The notes below the pieces were generated by a model that did not search any database, had not been told where the DNA came from, and saw only the letters and a list, made by a program, of their open reading frames with translations. This document shows positions 8,681-17,862 of a stretch of 64,000 nt of DNA, one piece after another. The translations under genes and the position numbers were made by a program. How positions within the stretch are numbered: position 1 is the stretch's first letter; each line of letters opens with the position of its first letter. Source of the DNA: Pseudolactococcus insecticola (GTDB taxonomy: Bacteria > Bacillota > Bacilli > Lactobacillales > Streptococcaceae); the NCBI RefSeq assembly GCF_011170065.1, contig NZ_BLLH01000005.1:62001-126000 (forward strand), in the 5' to 3' direction.

Positions 8681-8806
8681 TGGCAAAAAGATGATTATCA
8701 CGTTATCGTGTACCAGATTTTAAAGTACCTCTATGAGCAGGTCAAATCTGGTAATGCAGCAGACGGCAGAAAATTAACTGCTGAAATGAATTACAATAAA
8801 ATGTAG
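8680..8806 (+). pseudogene. Frameshifted fragment resembling a YjcQ-family protein
   Basis: ATG 8680 overlaps the preceding stop. One extra A in the caaaaaga run breaks the frame after three codons; restoring it gives MAK, DDYHVIVYQILKYLY, then EQVKSGNAADGRKL and a stop at 8804-8806. The DDYxVIVYxILxYLY opening resembles the YjcQ-type proteins common in phages and toxin loci. Only about 40 residues remain, so the gene is both shifted and cut short. It seems to be a third piece of the same decayed array. Confidence 0.45.
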
Positions 8807-8867
8807 AGGTTTATGAAATCTATGAAGGTTAGAAATATCAAAGATTTCACGCTATCATGATGTTTGG

Positions 8868-8896
8868 TTGAGATAAAATTGGATTTACGGTAAAAT
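8868..8896 (+). promoter_or_regulatory. Promoter of the CDF transporter gene
   Basis: TTGAGA (8868-8873) and TAAAAT (8891-8896) are 17 bases apart, 37 bases before the ATG. This is one of the few promoters here with a good -35 and no TGn extension. Confidence 0.7.
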
Positions 8897-8932
8897 GGCC
8901 TTATCAAAAAATATCAGAGGAATTTAAATTTT

Positions 8933-9877
8933 ATGTCAACAGAAACAGAAAACTCAAGTGGCATGGGCAGTGTCATTGCGGCACTAGGCGCTAATGTGCT
9001 TGTTGCCATCAGCAAATTTATCGGCTTTGCCATAAGTGGATCATCTGCCATGATGAACGAAAGCATTCACTCCGTGGTCGACTGTGGCAATCAGATTTTG
9101 CTTTTATTTGGTGACAAGCGTGCGAAGGCCGAGACAAGTGAGTTGCATCCCTTTGGCGAGGCGCGTGCCAAGTATTTTTTCTCGACAATTGTCGCCATGA
9201 TGCTCTTTTTTGGTGGTGGGGCACTTGGTGTGATTGAGGCCGTTGAAAAGCTCACGCATCCCGCTCACGAGATTTCAAACACATGGCTTGTCATTGCGAT
9301 TTTGATCTTTGGTCTAGTCGTTGAAAGTACGAGTTTGCGAGTTGCTTTCAAGGAAATTGCCGAGCTAAATGTTGAGCAACAGCCGTTATTTAAGTTTCTG
9401 CGCGAAAGCCGTCACAGCGAGGTTTTGATCATCTTTACTGAGGACTCTTGTGCGGTTGTTGGCCTTCTTTTGGCCCTTGCGGGCACGGTGCTATCACACG
9501 TGACGGGAAATGCTTTTTGGGACGCATTTTCAGGCCTTTTGATTGGGCTATTACTCATGGCTGCAGCGATTTTTCTAGCCAAGGAGTTCTACAGCCTACT
9601 TGTCGGCGAATCAGCCACAAAAGCAGACCTGGCAAAAATTAAGTCAAGTTTTTCAAGACCAGAAGTGGACAAATTGATTGATTTAAAAACAGTTCATCTA
9701 GGGCCAACCGATATTTTGGTTGCAGCGAAAATCGACGTCGCAGACGATTTTGACGCAAAAACATTTGATCTGATCAATGACATTGAAAGTCAAATCCGTA
9801 CCAAATTAGCCGGCTATAAAACTTACATTTATATCGAAACTGATACATTTGACGAAAATTATCAAGCAAAAAGCTGA
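8933..9877 (+). CDS. Cation diffusion facilitator (CDF) family metal transporter
   Basis: A 314-residue membrane protein of the CDF family, which exports divalent metals (Zn, Mn, Co or Fe) in exchange for protons. It begins with helix-forming VIAALGANVLVAISKF, has the substrate-site motif HSVVDCGNQ (His46, Asp50), and later helices such as the one near EDSCAVVGLLLALAG, whose Asp should complete the metal site. The C-terminal ~90 residues form the usual cytoplasmic domain (DILVAAKIDVADD). The first metal site uses H-x3-D rather than the D-x3-D of manganese-type members; the metal cannot be decided from this alone. It has its own promoter and a terminator overlapping its stop, so it is monocistronic. 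Confidence 0.85.
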   Translation: MSTETENSSGMGSVIAALGANVLVAISKFIGFAISGSSAMMNESIHSVVDCGNQILLLFGDKRAKAETSELHPFGEARAKYFFSTIVAMMLFFGGGALGVIEAVEKLTHPAHEISNTWLVIAILIFGLVVESTSLRVAFKEIAELNVEQQPLFKFLRESRHSEVLIIFTEDSCAVVGLLLALAGTVLSHVTGNAFWDAFSGLLIGLLLMAAAIFLAKEFYSLLVGESATKADLAKIKSSFSRPEVDKLIDLKTVHLGPTDILVAAKIDVADDFDAKTFDLINDIESQIRTKLAGYKTYIYIETDTFDENYQAKS

Positions 9878-9897
9878 CCTGTTGGGGGCAGCTTTTT
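9868..9897. terminator. Terminator shared by the CDF gene and the convergent ceo-like gene
   Basis: The stem aaaaagctg / cagcttttt (9868-9876 with 9889-9897) includes the CDF stop codon and is followed by T residues. On the other strand it lies about 25 bases past the ceo-like stop and also ends in a T run. Confidence 0.8.
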
Positions 9898-9921
9898 TAT
9901 GTTAAATGTCCTTGTCACAAA

Positions 9922-10881
9922 TCACAATTGCTGAAATGCCAAAATCTCAGGATCAATGACAAGTCCTTTATCGATAATCGTGGCCTCATGTAAAACGGTA
10001 TTTTCCTTACCCAAGATCAGGTCATCCAGATAGGGTAGTATCGCTTTTGAGATGCTCTTTGAGGCTGTTCGATAGAGGAGACTAGGCGTATGATCGACCA
10101 CGTAATGTGTGATTTGCTCGACCTGATAAGTCGGATTGGCAAAATCCGTGATGTGAGATGTCTCGATACCGCCCCCCGTGGCATCTGCTGAGATGTCGAT
10201 AATCAGCGCACCAGGATTCATCCGTGCCAAATCTTCTTTACAAATCAGAAAATCATCACGCGTGATGTCCCAGAGACTCGCATTGACAATGACGTCGTAA
10301 TCGCCTAGGGTCTTTGTTAAAAGCTCTTCTTGATTGCGCCGGATGACCGTTATGTCAGCGCCCAGGCCTTGCAAAACACGGGTGGCACCAAAAGCGACGC
10401 TACCACGGCCGATGAGGGCGACTTTCGTATCATAGGGCATTTGCCCGGTCAGCAGATAGGCGTGGAGAATGGCGGCTTCACCTGCCAGTTCGTTATTGCG
10501 CCAAAAAGTATGCTGATTGTCCTCGTACATCTTTTCCCAGGCAATGACGCGTGCATGACTTTTGACAAGCAGGTCTGTAATGTCAAGGCTTTGCGTGGCG
10601 TGAATCCAGCCGAAAATCGTCTGCTTAGCCGTTAGCTTGTCTAAAATATCTGAGTCACCAATCTTTGGCTCGCAAAGTATGTCTTGTTTGAGCACTTCAG
10701 TGCGGCTTGTCACGTGTGCACCAAGTAAAGTATAGCTTTCGTCTGAAATCCCGAGATGTCGACCGTAGTTTTCTTCTAGATAGATCTGCTCAGGAAAGCG
10801 AATCTGAGTCAGTTCGTGCGGCAATATCGCAATCCGATGTTCATGTTCCTTGTGACTTTTTAAAAAACCAATAGTATTCAT
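9922..10881 (-). CDS. ceo: N5-(carboxyethyl)ornithine synthase-like dehydrogenase
   Basis: This 319-residue protein belongs to the alanine dehydrogenase / pyridine nucleotide transhydrogenase fold. It has the N-terminal GFLKSHKEHEHRIAILPHEL, a Rossmann motif (VALIGRGSVAFGATRVLQGLGA, residues about 155-176) and the segment IIDISADATGGGIET. Size and motifs fit N5-(carboxyethyl)ornithine synthase of Lactococcus lactis (313 residues), which couples pyruvate with the side chain of ornithine or lysine using NADPH. GGAG lies six bases before ATG 10881. The gene is alone, convergent with the CDF gene. Alanine dehydrogenase or a saccharopine-dehydrogenase-like enzyme is the alternative; alanine dehydrogenases are usually longer (~370). 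Confidence 0.68.
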   Translation of the reverse strand: MNTIGFLKSHKEHEHRIAILPHELTQIRFPEQIYLEENYGRHLGISDESYTLLGAHVTSRTEVLKQDILCEPKIGDSDILDKLTAKQTIFGWIHATQSLDITDLLVKSHARVIAWEKMYEDNQHTFWRNNELAGEAAILHAYLLTGQMPYDTKVALIGRGSVAFGATRVLQGLGADITVIRRNQEELLTKTLGDYDVIVNASLWDITRDDFLICKEDLARMNPGALIIDISADATGGGIETSHITDFANPTYQVEQITHYVVDHTPSLLYRTASKSISKAILPYLDDLILGKENTVLHEATIIDKGLVIDPEILAFQQL

Positions 10882-11055
10882 GTGTCTCCATTCTTGGAAC
10901 GAATACGTTAGGTGTCTTGTAAAGGTTCTGGTACAAGTATATCACGAAAATGCTTAAAAAAGGCGATTTCTTAGATTACGATTAGAATACAGTTAGCTAA
11001 GAAAAAAATCCAGAACTTAGAAAGCACTGAATTTTATGAAGAAATTTGGTTAAGA

Positions 11056-11691
11056 TTACTGAAAAAATGGGTTAAAATGCTTTTCAGCGCCAATAGTTGT
11101 CTGCGGACCGTGACCTGGAAAAACTTGATAGTCGTTGTCAAGTGGGAAAAGCTGCGTGATAATCGAGTTTTTCAAAATCTCGACATCACCGGTATTGAGG
11201 TCAGTTCGACCAATGGTTCCTGAAAAGAGGGCGTCACCTGTGAAGACCTTGTGTTCAGTTTCAAAAACGAAGGAAACACCACCTTGCGAGTGACCAGGCG
11301 TTGCAAGGACAGTGAAAACAAAGCCTGAGAGGTCATAAGTTTTACCCGTCTCAAAGGTGTGTTCGGCAGCATTGACCATGACATCGGGCAGGTCATCTTT
11401 GTGATGCGGTAGGCCTGAAAGGTTGAGTACAGGCGTGTAGAGCCAGTCGGCCTCAAGGGCACTCACGTAGACAGGCGCACCAGTCTCAGCACGCACGGCC
11501 TCAACGCCCATGATATGATCGTAGTGAGTGTGCGTAAGTAGGATCGCAGCGACTGGTTTTCCAATCTCACGGATGACCGCAAGGATTTTGTCGCTGTCAT
11601 TTCCTGGGTCAATGATGAGCGTGGCTGTATCATTAGTCAGAAAATAAGTGTTTTCGTAGGCGATAGGATTTGTGATTTTTTGGATATTCAT
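11056..11691 (-). CDS. Metallo-beta-lactamase fold hydrolase (glyoxalase II-like)
   Basis: The 211-residue cytoplasmic protein has the family metal motif THTHYDH near residue 54, the further ligands in TPGHSQGG and TGDALF, and the final GHGPQT. Such proteins hydrolyse thioesters, for example S-lactoyl-thiol in methylglyoxal detoxification, but the short YcbL-like type is often of unknown substrate. It is transcribed away from dinG across a 135-bp gap and no clear ribosome-binding site is visible before ATG 11691. The family call is firm; the substrate is not. Confidence 0.85.
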   Translation of the reverse strand: MNIQKITNPIAYENTYFLTNDTATLIIDPGNDSDKILAVIREIGKPVAAILLTHTHYDHIMGVEAVRAETGAPVYVSALEADWLYTPVLNLSGLPHHKDDLPDVMVNAAEHTFETGKTYDLSGFVFTVLATPGHSQGGVSFVFETEHKVFTGDALFSGTIGRTDLNTGDVEILKNSIITQLFPLDNDYQVFPGHGPQTTIGAEKHFNPFFQ

Positions 11692-11785
11692 AGGGACGTC
11701 ACTTTCTAAAAGAGCTTTCTAAAGTCAGTTTTGATAAGAAAACAAGACCTTTCTTATGCCCTTTATTATATCAAAAAACATTGTA

Positions 11786-11794
11786 TGCTATAAT
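11786..11794 (+). promoter_or_regulatory. Extended -10 promoter of dinG
   Basis: TGC-TATAAT at 11786-11794, about 32 bases before the dinG ATG; no good -35. Confidence 0.6.
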
Positions 11795-11826
11795 AGATTT
11801 AACTTATAAAATAGAATCGAACAAGT

Positions 11827-14172
11827 ATGACCAAATATGCCGTTGTGGATTTGGAGGCGACAAGCGCCAGCCACACAAGTAAAATTATTCAGATTGGGAT
11901 TGCGGTGGTTGAAAATGGTGAGATCACACAGACCTATCAGACGGATGTCAATCCACATGAAACGTTAGAATATCACATCACCATGTTGACAGGTATCACG
12001 ACAGCGCAAGTTAAGCGGGCGCCTGATATGAGGCAAGTGCTAGATGACGTCGCAGCGATTTTGCGTGATAGCATTTTTGTTGCGCATAATGTCAAGTTTG
12101 ACTATAATTTATTGGCACGTACTTTTTCACAATACGGTCGCACACTTGACATGCCACGTGTTGATACGGTTGAGCTTGCACGAATCTTCTTTCCAACACT
12201 TGAAAAATATGGCCTAGAAACCTTATCACGTGTGCTAAATCTAGAGCATGATAGACCGCATGAAGCGCTGTCTGATGCCTATGCGACAGCAAAATTACTG
12301 ATCAAACTACAAGAAAAGATAAAAAGTTTACCTAAAAATGTGCTTGCTGAGATTGAAAATCACGCAGATAACTTGATCTATGAGACCAAGCGCGTGATCA
12401 CAGATAGCCTACCTGACGCACACCGCAAGCATTCTGACATGGTCAAGGTCAACAATATCGCAACACTAAAACCTGTTTTTTCTGAAAATAAAAATCAGGT
12501 CAAGAAAAATTTCCGTCAGAACCTAAAAACGTTAAAACTGGCACACAGGCCAAAACAAGAGCAGTTTGCTGATCTCATCAGAACACGATTGTCTGATGAA
12601 AGTGCGTCATTTATTGAGGCGCCGACCGGCATCGGCAAGACCTATGCCTATCTGCTGACCTTGCTTGGTCAGGGCAAAAAAGTCATCGTCTCAGTGCCCA
12701 CAAAAGTTCTGCAAGATCAGATGATGATTGACTTAGCGCCTGTTTTTAAGTCAAGATTTGGCGTAAATTTTGCAAAATTATTGGGCACGGCAAACTATAT
12801 TTCGTTGGAAAAATTTAGCAAGCTATTATATAAGCGTGACGAGGGCAAAAATTTTGAGATTTTCAAGATGAAAGTTCTAGTCTGGCTGACGGAGACAACA
12901 ACGGGCGAGCTTGATGAGCTTAGTCTAACCATGACCAGTCAGAGCTACCTCAAAGCCATCGCTCATACTGGAAATGTCGCGCAAGGTCAGCTTCACGCCG
13001 AGCAAGAGTTTTATCAGCTGGCACAAAGTGCCGCAAAAAATGCGCAAGTCATCGTAGTCAACCATGCCTATCTGACAGAGCGAATTGCGGATCAGACAGC
13101 CTTTTTTGACAATAAAGTGCTGGTTGTCGATGAAGCGCAATACCTGTTTTCGGTCCTAGAAAATGCACAGCAAAAGTCTGTCAAACTACTAGACGAACTT
13201 GTCAAGGTCAATCAGCATAAGTCACAATTAACAAAGCGCCTGCTGGAGAGCCTGACGCATCAGCTTTCGCGGCGACAGCTTGATGTTGCAAAAATCCGGT
13301 TAGATGCTGAGGAACTTGGTCTGACTGAAATCACGCGCGTGCTTGACAAACCGTCAGACTTTGTTTGGATACAAAACCATGTTCTGACGTCAAGTCCTGA
13401 GGATTTTCTGAACTTTTCTGCCATGATTCCTGAGACGACAAAAACATTTTTGATTGGTGCGACACTGTCTATGTCTGAAAAATCTGCCATTTTCCCTGAG
13501 CTGTTGGGATTTAGCGACTATACATTTGATACGATAACAGCTAATATCGCAGACAACCAGCAAGTGTTTGTCGCAACGGACGCGCCAGATTTGACACGAT
13601 TATCACCTGGTGACTATGCACAGTTTATCGGGCAGAAGATTCAGGAATTACGTGTGCTAAAAAAGCCTTTATTAGTCTTATTTACAAGCCTTGATAGCCT
13701 GAATTTGACTGCTAATTACTTGTCAGAGTTGCAGATTGATTTTTTGCAGCCTGACGGCAATGGAGATGCTAGTCGCATTAAAAAGAAATTTGATGCGCAG
13801 CAACACGGCATATTACTAGGCAGTAAGCAATTTTGGGAGGGTGTTGATTTTGAGCGACAAGATGAGATGCTTGTGCTGATTACACGCCTGCCATTTACGG
13901 TGCCTGATGATATTCTCATCAGAAAATACGCCAAGCGCTTTAAAAATCCTTTTTATGACTTTTCGGTGCCGCTTGCCACCTTGCAGCTTAAACAAGCTCT
14001 TGGTCGGGTCAATCGCAGAGCCAGTCAAAAATCAACAGTCATCATCCTTGATAAACGCTTGGCGGGTAAAACCTACGCCAAAAAAATGGTCAAAAACCTA
14101 CGCAAGTCAAGTCGCCTTGATTTCGCAAAATTTGACACCATTTTACAACAAAGTAAGGATTTTCTGATATAA
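11827..14172 (+). CDS. dinG: DinG-family helicase with N-terminal 3'-5' exonuclease domain
   Basis: A 781-residue fusion of a DnaQ/PolC-type DEDD exonuclease (residues ~1-165: VDLEATS, HNVKFDYNLL, HEALSDAYATAKLL) and an XPD/DinG superfamily 2 helicase. The helicase has Walker A in APTGIGKTYAY near residue 263, DEAQ near 432 in place of DEAH, and a C-terminal motif VI region ALGRVNR. This two-domain form is normal for Firmicutes. In related helicases an Fe-S cluster sits between motifs Ia and II; I see no four-cysteine set there, as expected for the Gram-positive type. It opens the dinG-ypmB-aspB block; ypmB starts 25 bases after its stop. Confidence 0.92.
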   Translation: MTKYAVVDLEATSASHTSKIIQIGIAVVENGEITQTYQTDVNPHETLEYHITMLTGITTAQVKRAPDMRQVLDDVAAILRDSIFVAHNVKFDYNLLARTFSQYGRTLDMPRVDTVELARIFFPTLEKYGLETLSRVLNLEHDRPHEALSDAYATAKLLIKLQEKIKSLPKNVLAEIENHADNLIYETKRVITDSLPDAHRKHSDMVKVNNIATLKPVFSENKNQVKKNFRQNLKTLKLAHRPKQEQFADLIRTRLSDESASFIEAPTGIGKTYAYLLTLLGQGKKVIVSVPTKVLQDQMMIDLAPVFKSRFGVNFAKLLGTANYISLEKFSKLLYKRDEGKNFEIFKMKVLVWLTETTTGELDELSLTMTSQSYLKAIAHTGNVAQGQLHAEQEFYQLAQSAAKNAQVIVVNHAYLTERIADQTAFFDNKVLVVDEAQYLFSVLENAQQKSVKLLDELVKVNQHKSQLTKRLLESLTHQLSRRQLDVAKIRLDAEELGLTEITRVLDKPSDFVWIQNHVLTSSPEDFLNFSAMIPETTKTFLIGATLSMSEKSAIFPELLGFSDYTFDTITANIADNQQVFVATDAPDLTRLSPGDYAQFIGQKIQELRVLKKPLLVLFTSLDSLNLTANYLSELQIDFLQPDGNGDASRIKKKFDAQQHGILLGSKQFWEGVDFERQDEMLVLITRLPFTVPDDILIRKYAKRFKNPFYDFSVPLATLQLKQALGRVNRRASQKSTVIILDKRLAGKTYAKKMVKNLRKSSRLDFAKFDTILQQSKDFLI

Positions 14173-14197
14173 TTTAGCATAAGGAAAGGGACAGAAC

Positions 14198-14617
14198 ATG
14201 CTTAATCATCGTATGACAAGAACGAGCCAGATTTGGATTGGTGCTTTGCTGATTGTATTGGCATTTTTGGTTGGTATTTTTATCTTCATAGGGCAGCTGA
14301 CGGCCCCTTATGTCGAGGCAAAGCGCGATGCCATCCAGCTTGTCAAGTCAAAAAACATCTTAAAAACAGTCGAAAATTTCAATATCACAACAGCAGATAG
14401 CACGACCTATAGCCTGGTTGGTGTGGACGCGGCAAGTCAAAAAGTTGGCGTCCTCATGCCCCAAAAAGGCGGGGAGATCACAACGGTCAAGCTTTCTAGC
14501 AATAAAAGTAAGCTGAACGAAAAGACAGCCAAGCTCACGCTTTATCAAGGCAAGCCAGCCTGGCAAAAGTCGGATATGACGCTTTATGACTTTGCGACGG
14601 GCGAAAAACTTAGATAG
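14198..14617 (+). CDS. ypmB: YpmB-like membrane-anchored protein
   Basis: A 139-residue protein with one N-terminal membrane helix (about residues 11-34, IWIGALLIVLAFLVGIFIF) and an extracellular remainder with the fold-pattern of PepSY-like YpmB proteins. The call rests on size, topology and position between dinG and aspB, as in Bacillus and other Firmicutes. AAGGAAAGG precedes the ATG. Its molecular role is not known. A terminator follows, so dinG-ypmB can form a unit separate from aspB. Confidence 0.75.
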   Translation: MLNHRMTRTSQIWIGALLIVLAFLVGIFIFIGQLTAPYVEAKRDAIQLVKSKNILKTVENFNITTADSTTYSLVGVDAASQKVGVLMPQKGGEITTVKLSSNKSKLNEKTAKLTLYQGKPAWQKSDMTLYDFATGEKLR

Positions 14618-14620
14618 ACA

Positions 14621-14653
14621 AAAACACATCATTTGTTAAAAGTGGTGTGTTTT
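14621..14653 (+). terminator. Terminator after ypmB
   Basis: Arms 14621-14631 and 14643-14653 (aaaacacatca / tggtgtgtttt) pair with one G-T wobble, four bases past the stop. The T run is short. Confidence 0.7.
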
Positions 14654-14712
14654 CCTGTTTCAGTCATCAAAGAAAGTTTTTTTGATCACAACTGGGAAGA
14701 ATGCGGAAAATT

Positions 14713-14721
14713 TGGTATAAT
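14713..14721 (+). promoter_or_regulatory. Extended -10 promoter of aspB
   Basis: TGG-TATAAT at 14713-14721, in the context aatttggtataatt that recurs before ridA. Confidence 0.65.
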
Positions 14722-14762
14722 TAAGACAGTATTTTGTCTAGTAAACGAATGGGAGAAACCAG

Positions 14763-15941
14763 ATGACCTTATCAAATCTTGTCAATAACTTAGAAGAATC
14801 CGTGACCTTAGCTGCATCAGCACGTGCTAAAGAACTCAAAGCGCAGGGACGTGATATTCTCATGCTGACAATTGGCGAGCCTGATTTTACGACGCCAGAA
14901 AATATTGCAAAGGCTGCAAAGACGGCGATTGATTCTGGTAAGGCGAGCTTTTATACGCAGGCAAATGGTCTGCCAGAGCTAAAAGATGCTGTGGGGAGCT
15001 ATTTTGAAACTTACTACGGCTACGGCCTGTCACGCAGCGAAGTCGTGATCACGTCAGGCGCCAAGTTTGCCTTATATGCCTTTTTTGCAAGTGTGCTCAA
15101 TCCGGCAGATGAGGTCATCATTCCAACGCCTTACTGGGTGAGCTATGCCGATCAAGTCAAGATGTTTGGCGGTGTGCCAGTTTTTGCGACAGGTCGCCAA
15201 GAAGATGATTTCAAAGTCACAGTAGCAGGACTTGATGCTGTTGTGACGGATAAGACAAAAGTCTTGTTGCTTAATTCACCGTCCAACCCGACAGGCATGA
15301 TTTACACAAAAAGCGAGCTTGAAGCGCTCGGCAACTGGGCAGTTTCGCATGATATTTTGATCTTAGCAGATGATATTTATGGTCGCTTGGTTTACAATGG
15401 CAATGCCTTTACGCCGATTTCTAGCCTGTCTGACGCCATCCGCAAGCAGACCGTCGTGATTAACGGCGTCTCAAAAACCTATGCCATGACGGGATGGCGG
15501 ATTGGCTTTGCAGTTGGTGACCCAGAGATTATCTCAGCCATGAGTAAGATTGTCAGCCAAACCACGTCAAATCCATCAGCAGTTGCACAGTATGCAGCGA
15601 TTGAAGCGCTAGTTGGCGATCAGTCGGCGATTGAAAGCATGCGGGAGGCTTTTGAAACACGGCTCAACACGATTTTTCCACTGGTGAATGACATCCCAGG
15701 TTTTGAAACAATCAAGCCGCAAGGTGCTTTCTATCTCTTCCCAAAAGTTGCCAAAGCCATGGCGATGAAAGGCTTTACAGACGTGACGGCATTTGCAGAT
15801 GACATTTTGGAAAAAACGGGCGTTGCGCTGGTGACGGGAGCAGGGTTCGGTGCGCCTGAAAATCTGCGTTTGAGCTATGCAACAGATATGACAACTTTAA
15901 AAGACGCGGTTGCGCGCCTGAAAACTTATATGGAGGACTAA
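14763..15941 (+). CDS. aspB: Aspartate aminotransferase (class I PLP aminotransferase)
   Basis: A 392-residue fold-type I aminotransferase of the Ib subgroup, interconverting aspartate/2-oxoglutarate and oxaloacetate/glutamate. Visible motifs are LTIGEPDF near residue 38, NSPSNPTG near 172, DDIYG near 204 and the PLP lysine in GVSKTYAMTGWRIGF (Lys238). GGGAG precedes the ATG. The position after ypmB and before asnS is typical, and its aspartate product is the direct substrate of AsnS. The next gene starts four bases past the stop, indicating co-transcription. Confidence 0.9.
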   Translation: MTLSNLVNNLEESVTLAASARAKELKAQGRDILMLTIGEPDFTTPENIAKAAKTAIDSGKASFYTQANGLPELKDAVGSYFETYYGYGLSRSEVVITSGAKFALYAFFASVLNPADEVIIPTPYWVSYADQVKMFGGVPVFATGRQEDDFKVTVAGLDAVVTDKTKVLLLNSPSNPTGMIYTKSELEALGNWAVSHDILILADDIYGRLVYNGNAFTPISSLSDAIRKQTVVINGVSKTYAMTGWRIGFAVGDPEIISAMSKIVSQTTSNPSAVAQYAAIEALVGDQSAIESMREAFETRLNTIFPLVNDIPGFETIKPQGAFYLFPKVAKAMAMKGFTDVTAFADDILEKTGVALVTGAGFGAPENLRLSYATDMTTLKDAVARLKTYMED

Positions 15942-15944
15942 ACT

Positions 15945-16328
15945 TTGATCAATGCAGCACTGACCCTCATGCTTTATGTCAACGATGTCAAGGCAGCTGT
16001 GGCTTTCTGGACAGCGCTTGGTTTTTCGTCAGAAGTCATCGACGAAAACTCAGCACAGATCAAGTCTGACGACACTAGCCAAGTGACATTTATGCTCTAT
16101 GACAAAGCTTTTATCCGCCAAGTGTCACCAGAAGTGGTCGATAACGTCCCGTCTATTTTATTTCAAACAAGTGATCTGGACGGCCTTTATGACAAGGTTT
16201 TAGCTACCGGTAATGCAGCTGGTGAGATTGTAGATGCACCAGGTATGGGACGCGTTTTCAACTTTTCAGATCCAGACGGTGCTTACTATGCTGTCGTTGA
16301 AGTTAATGCGGAAAATAAAGCTAAGTAA
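15945..16328 (+). CDS. VOC superfamily (glyoxalase/bleomycin resistance-like) protein, TTG start
   Basis: The 127-residue protein has the paired beta-alpha-beta-beta-beta modules of the VOC fold (TLMLYVNDVKAAVAFWTALGF, then VFNFSDPDGAYYAVVEV). Substrate cannot be deduced; it may be a metal-dependent lyase or dioxygenase, or a binding protein. The start is TTG 15945, supported by GGAGG at 15932-15936, which lies inside the last codons of aspB; no in-frame ATG gives a whole first module. It sits between aspB and asnS in one transcription unit. Confidence 0.78.
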   Translation: MINAALTLMLYVNDVKAAVAFWTALGFSSEVIDENSAQIKSDDTSQVTFMLYDKAFIRQVSPEVVDNVPSILFQTSDLDGLYDKVLATGNAAGEIVDAPGMGRVFNFSDPDGAYYAVVEVNAENKAK

Positions 16329-16349
16329 AAATTTTAGGAGTATTCAAAA

Positions 16350-17693
16350 ATGAGCAACTATATTTCAATTATTGACGTCAAAGATCATTTGGGTGAAGTA
16401 ATTACCATCGGTGCCTGGGTTGCCAATAAATCAGGTAAAGGTAAAATTGCCTTTTTACAATTGCGAGATGGTACAGCCTTCTTTCAAGCAGTTGCCTTCA
16501 AGCCCAATTTCATCGAAAAATTTGGTGAAGAAAAAGGCCTTGAAAAGTTTGAACTGATCAAGCATTTGGCGCAAGAAACGTCAGTGAAAGTCACAGGAAT
16601 TGTTAAAGCAGATGACCGTAGCAAGTTTGGCTATGAGCTTGATGTGACGGACATCGAAATTATCGGCGAGTCTATCGACTATCCTATCACACCCAAGGAT
16701 CACGGGACTGATTTTCTCATGGATAACCGTCATCTCTGGCTGCGCAGTCGCAAGCAGATGGCAATCATGCAGATTCGTAACGCCATTATCTATGCGAGCT
16801 ATGAATTTTTCGACAAAAACGGCTTTATCAAGTTTGATAGTCCGATTTTGACGGGGAATGCTGCGGAAAACACGACAGACTTGTTTGAGACGGACTATTT
16901 TGGTAATCCTGCCTTTTTGAGCCAGTCTGGTCAGCTCTATCTTGAGGCTGGTGCGATGGCGCTTGGTCGTGTCTTTGACTTTGGGCCAGTTTTCCGTGCG
17001 GAAAAATCAAAAACACGCCGCCATTTGACAGAGTTTTGGATGATGGATGCTGAGTATCCGTTTGTTACGCATGACGAGTCGCTTGACTTGCAAGAAGCCT
17101 ATGTCAAATCCTTGATTCTAGGCGTGCTTGACCGCGCAAGCTCAGCGCTTGATGTCTTAGAACGTGATGCGGAATTGCTCAAAAAATACGTTGCAGAACC
17201 GTTCAAACGTGTGTCTTATGATGATGCCATTGATCTGTTACAAGCACATCTGGATGACGCAGATACTGACTACGACCCCATCGAGCACGGTGATGACTTT
17301 GGTTCACCGCATGAAACTTGGATTTCGAACTATTTTGGCTTGCCAACATTTGTCGTCAACTACCCCGCTAGTTTTAAGGCTTTCTACATGAAACCCGTCC
17401 CTGGCAATGAAGAACGTGTTTTATCTGCTGACTTGCTGGCACCTGAGGGCTATGGCGAGATTATCGGCGGATCTGAGCGTGAAACAGACTACGATAAACT
17501 GCTTAACAAAATTACTGAAAATGGTCTTGATCCAGCCGACTATGACTGGTATCTGGACTTGCGTCGCTACGGATCAGTGCCGCATGCAGGATTTGGACTT
17601 GGTTTGGAACGTATGGTGACATTTGTCGCAGGAACTAAGCATATCCGTGAAGCCATTCCATTCCCACGTATGCTGCACCGGTTGAAACCTTGA
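16350..17693 (+). CDS. asnS: Asparaginyl-tRNA synthetase
   Basis: A 447-residue class IIb synthetase that charges tRNA-Asn. It has the N-terminal OB-fold anticodon-binding domain ([24 protein letters not shown]), motif 2 [21 protein letters not shown] and motif 3 GFGLGLERM. The residues after motif 2 (FWMMDAEY) are those of AsnRS rather than AspRS. GGAG lies 11 bases before ATG. It follows aspB and the VOC gene at a 21-bp gap and ends at a weak terminator. Confidence 0.95.
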   Translation: MSNYISIIDVKDHLGEVITIGAWVANKSGKGKIAFLQLRDGTAFFQAVAFKPNFIEKFGEEKGLEKFELIKHLAQETSVKVTGIVKADDRSKFGYELDVTDIEIIGESIDYPITPKDHGTDFLMDNRHLWLRSRKQMAIMQIRNAIIYASYEFFDKNGFIKFDSPILTGNAAENTTDLFETDYFGNPAFLSQSGQLYLEAGAMALGRVFDFGPVFRAEKSKTRRHLTEFWMMDAEYPFVTHDESLDLQEAYVKSLILGVLDRASSALDVLERDAELLKKYVAEPFKRVSYDDAIDLLQAHLDDADTDYDPIEHGDDFGSPHETWISNYFGLPTFVVNYPASFKAFYMKPVPGNEERVLSADLLAPEGYGEIIGGSERETDYDKLLNKITENGLDPADYDWYLDLRRYGSVPHAGFGLGLERMVTFVAGTKHIREAIPFPRMLHRLKP

Positions 17694-17710
17694 TGCTATA
17701 TTTTAGAGAT

Positions 17711-17741
17711 AAACCCTTATTGCACAGGCAGTAGGGTTTTT
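17711..17741 (+). terminator. Terminator after asnS
   Basis: Seven-bp stem aaaccct / agggttt (17711-17717 with 17733-17739), 15-base loop, T run to 17741. Confidence 0.65.
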
Positions 17742-17803
17742 GTGTCTGAAATAACCGTTATAATAATTTTTTATGGCGAAGGCAACCAAATTGTCTGGAA
17801 ATT

Positions 17804-17812
17804 TGGTATAAT
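17804..17812 (+). promoter_or_regulatory. Extended -10 promoter of ridA
   Basis: TGG-TATAAT at 17804-17812, in the same aatttggtataatt context as the aspB promoter. Confidence 0.65.
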
Positions 17813-17862
17813 TGACCTGTATCTATCATCATGAAAAGTGAGAAAATAGGAGATAAATAAAA

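Noticed and set aside
10967-11004. Inverted repeat tttcttag/ctaagaaa as terminator of the metallo-hydrolase gene
   Set aside because: The stem is only 8 bp with a 22-base loop and no T run follows on the minus strand.
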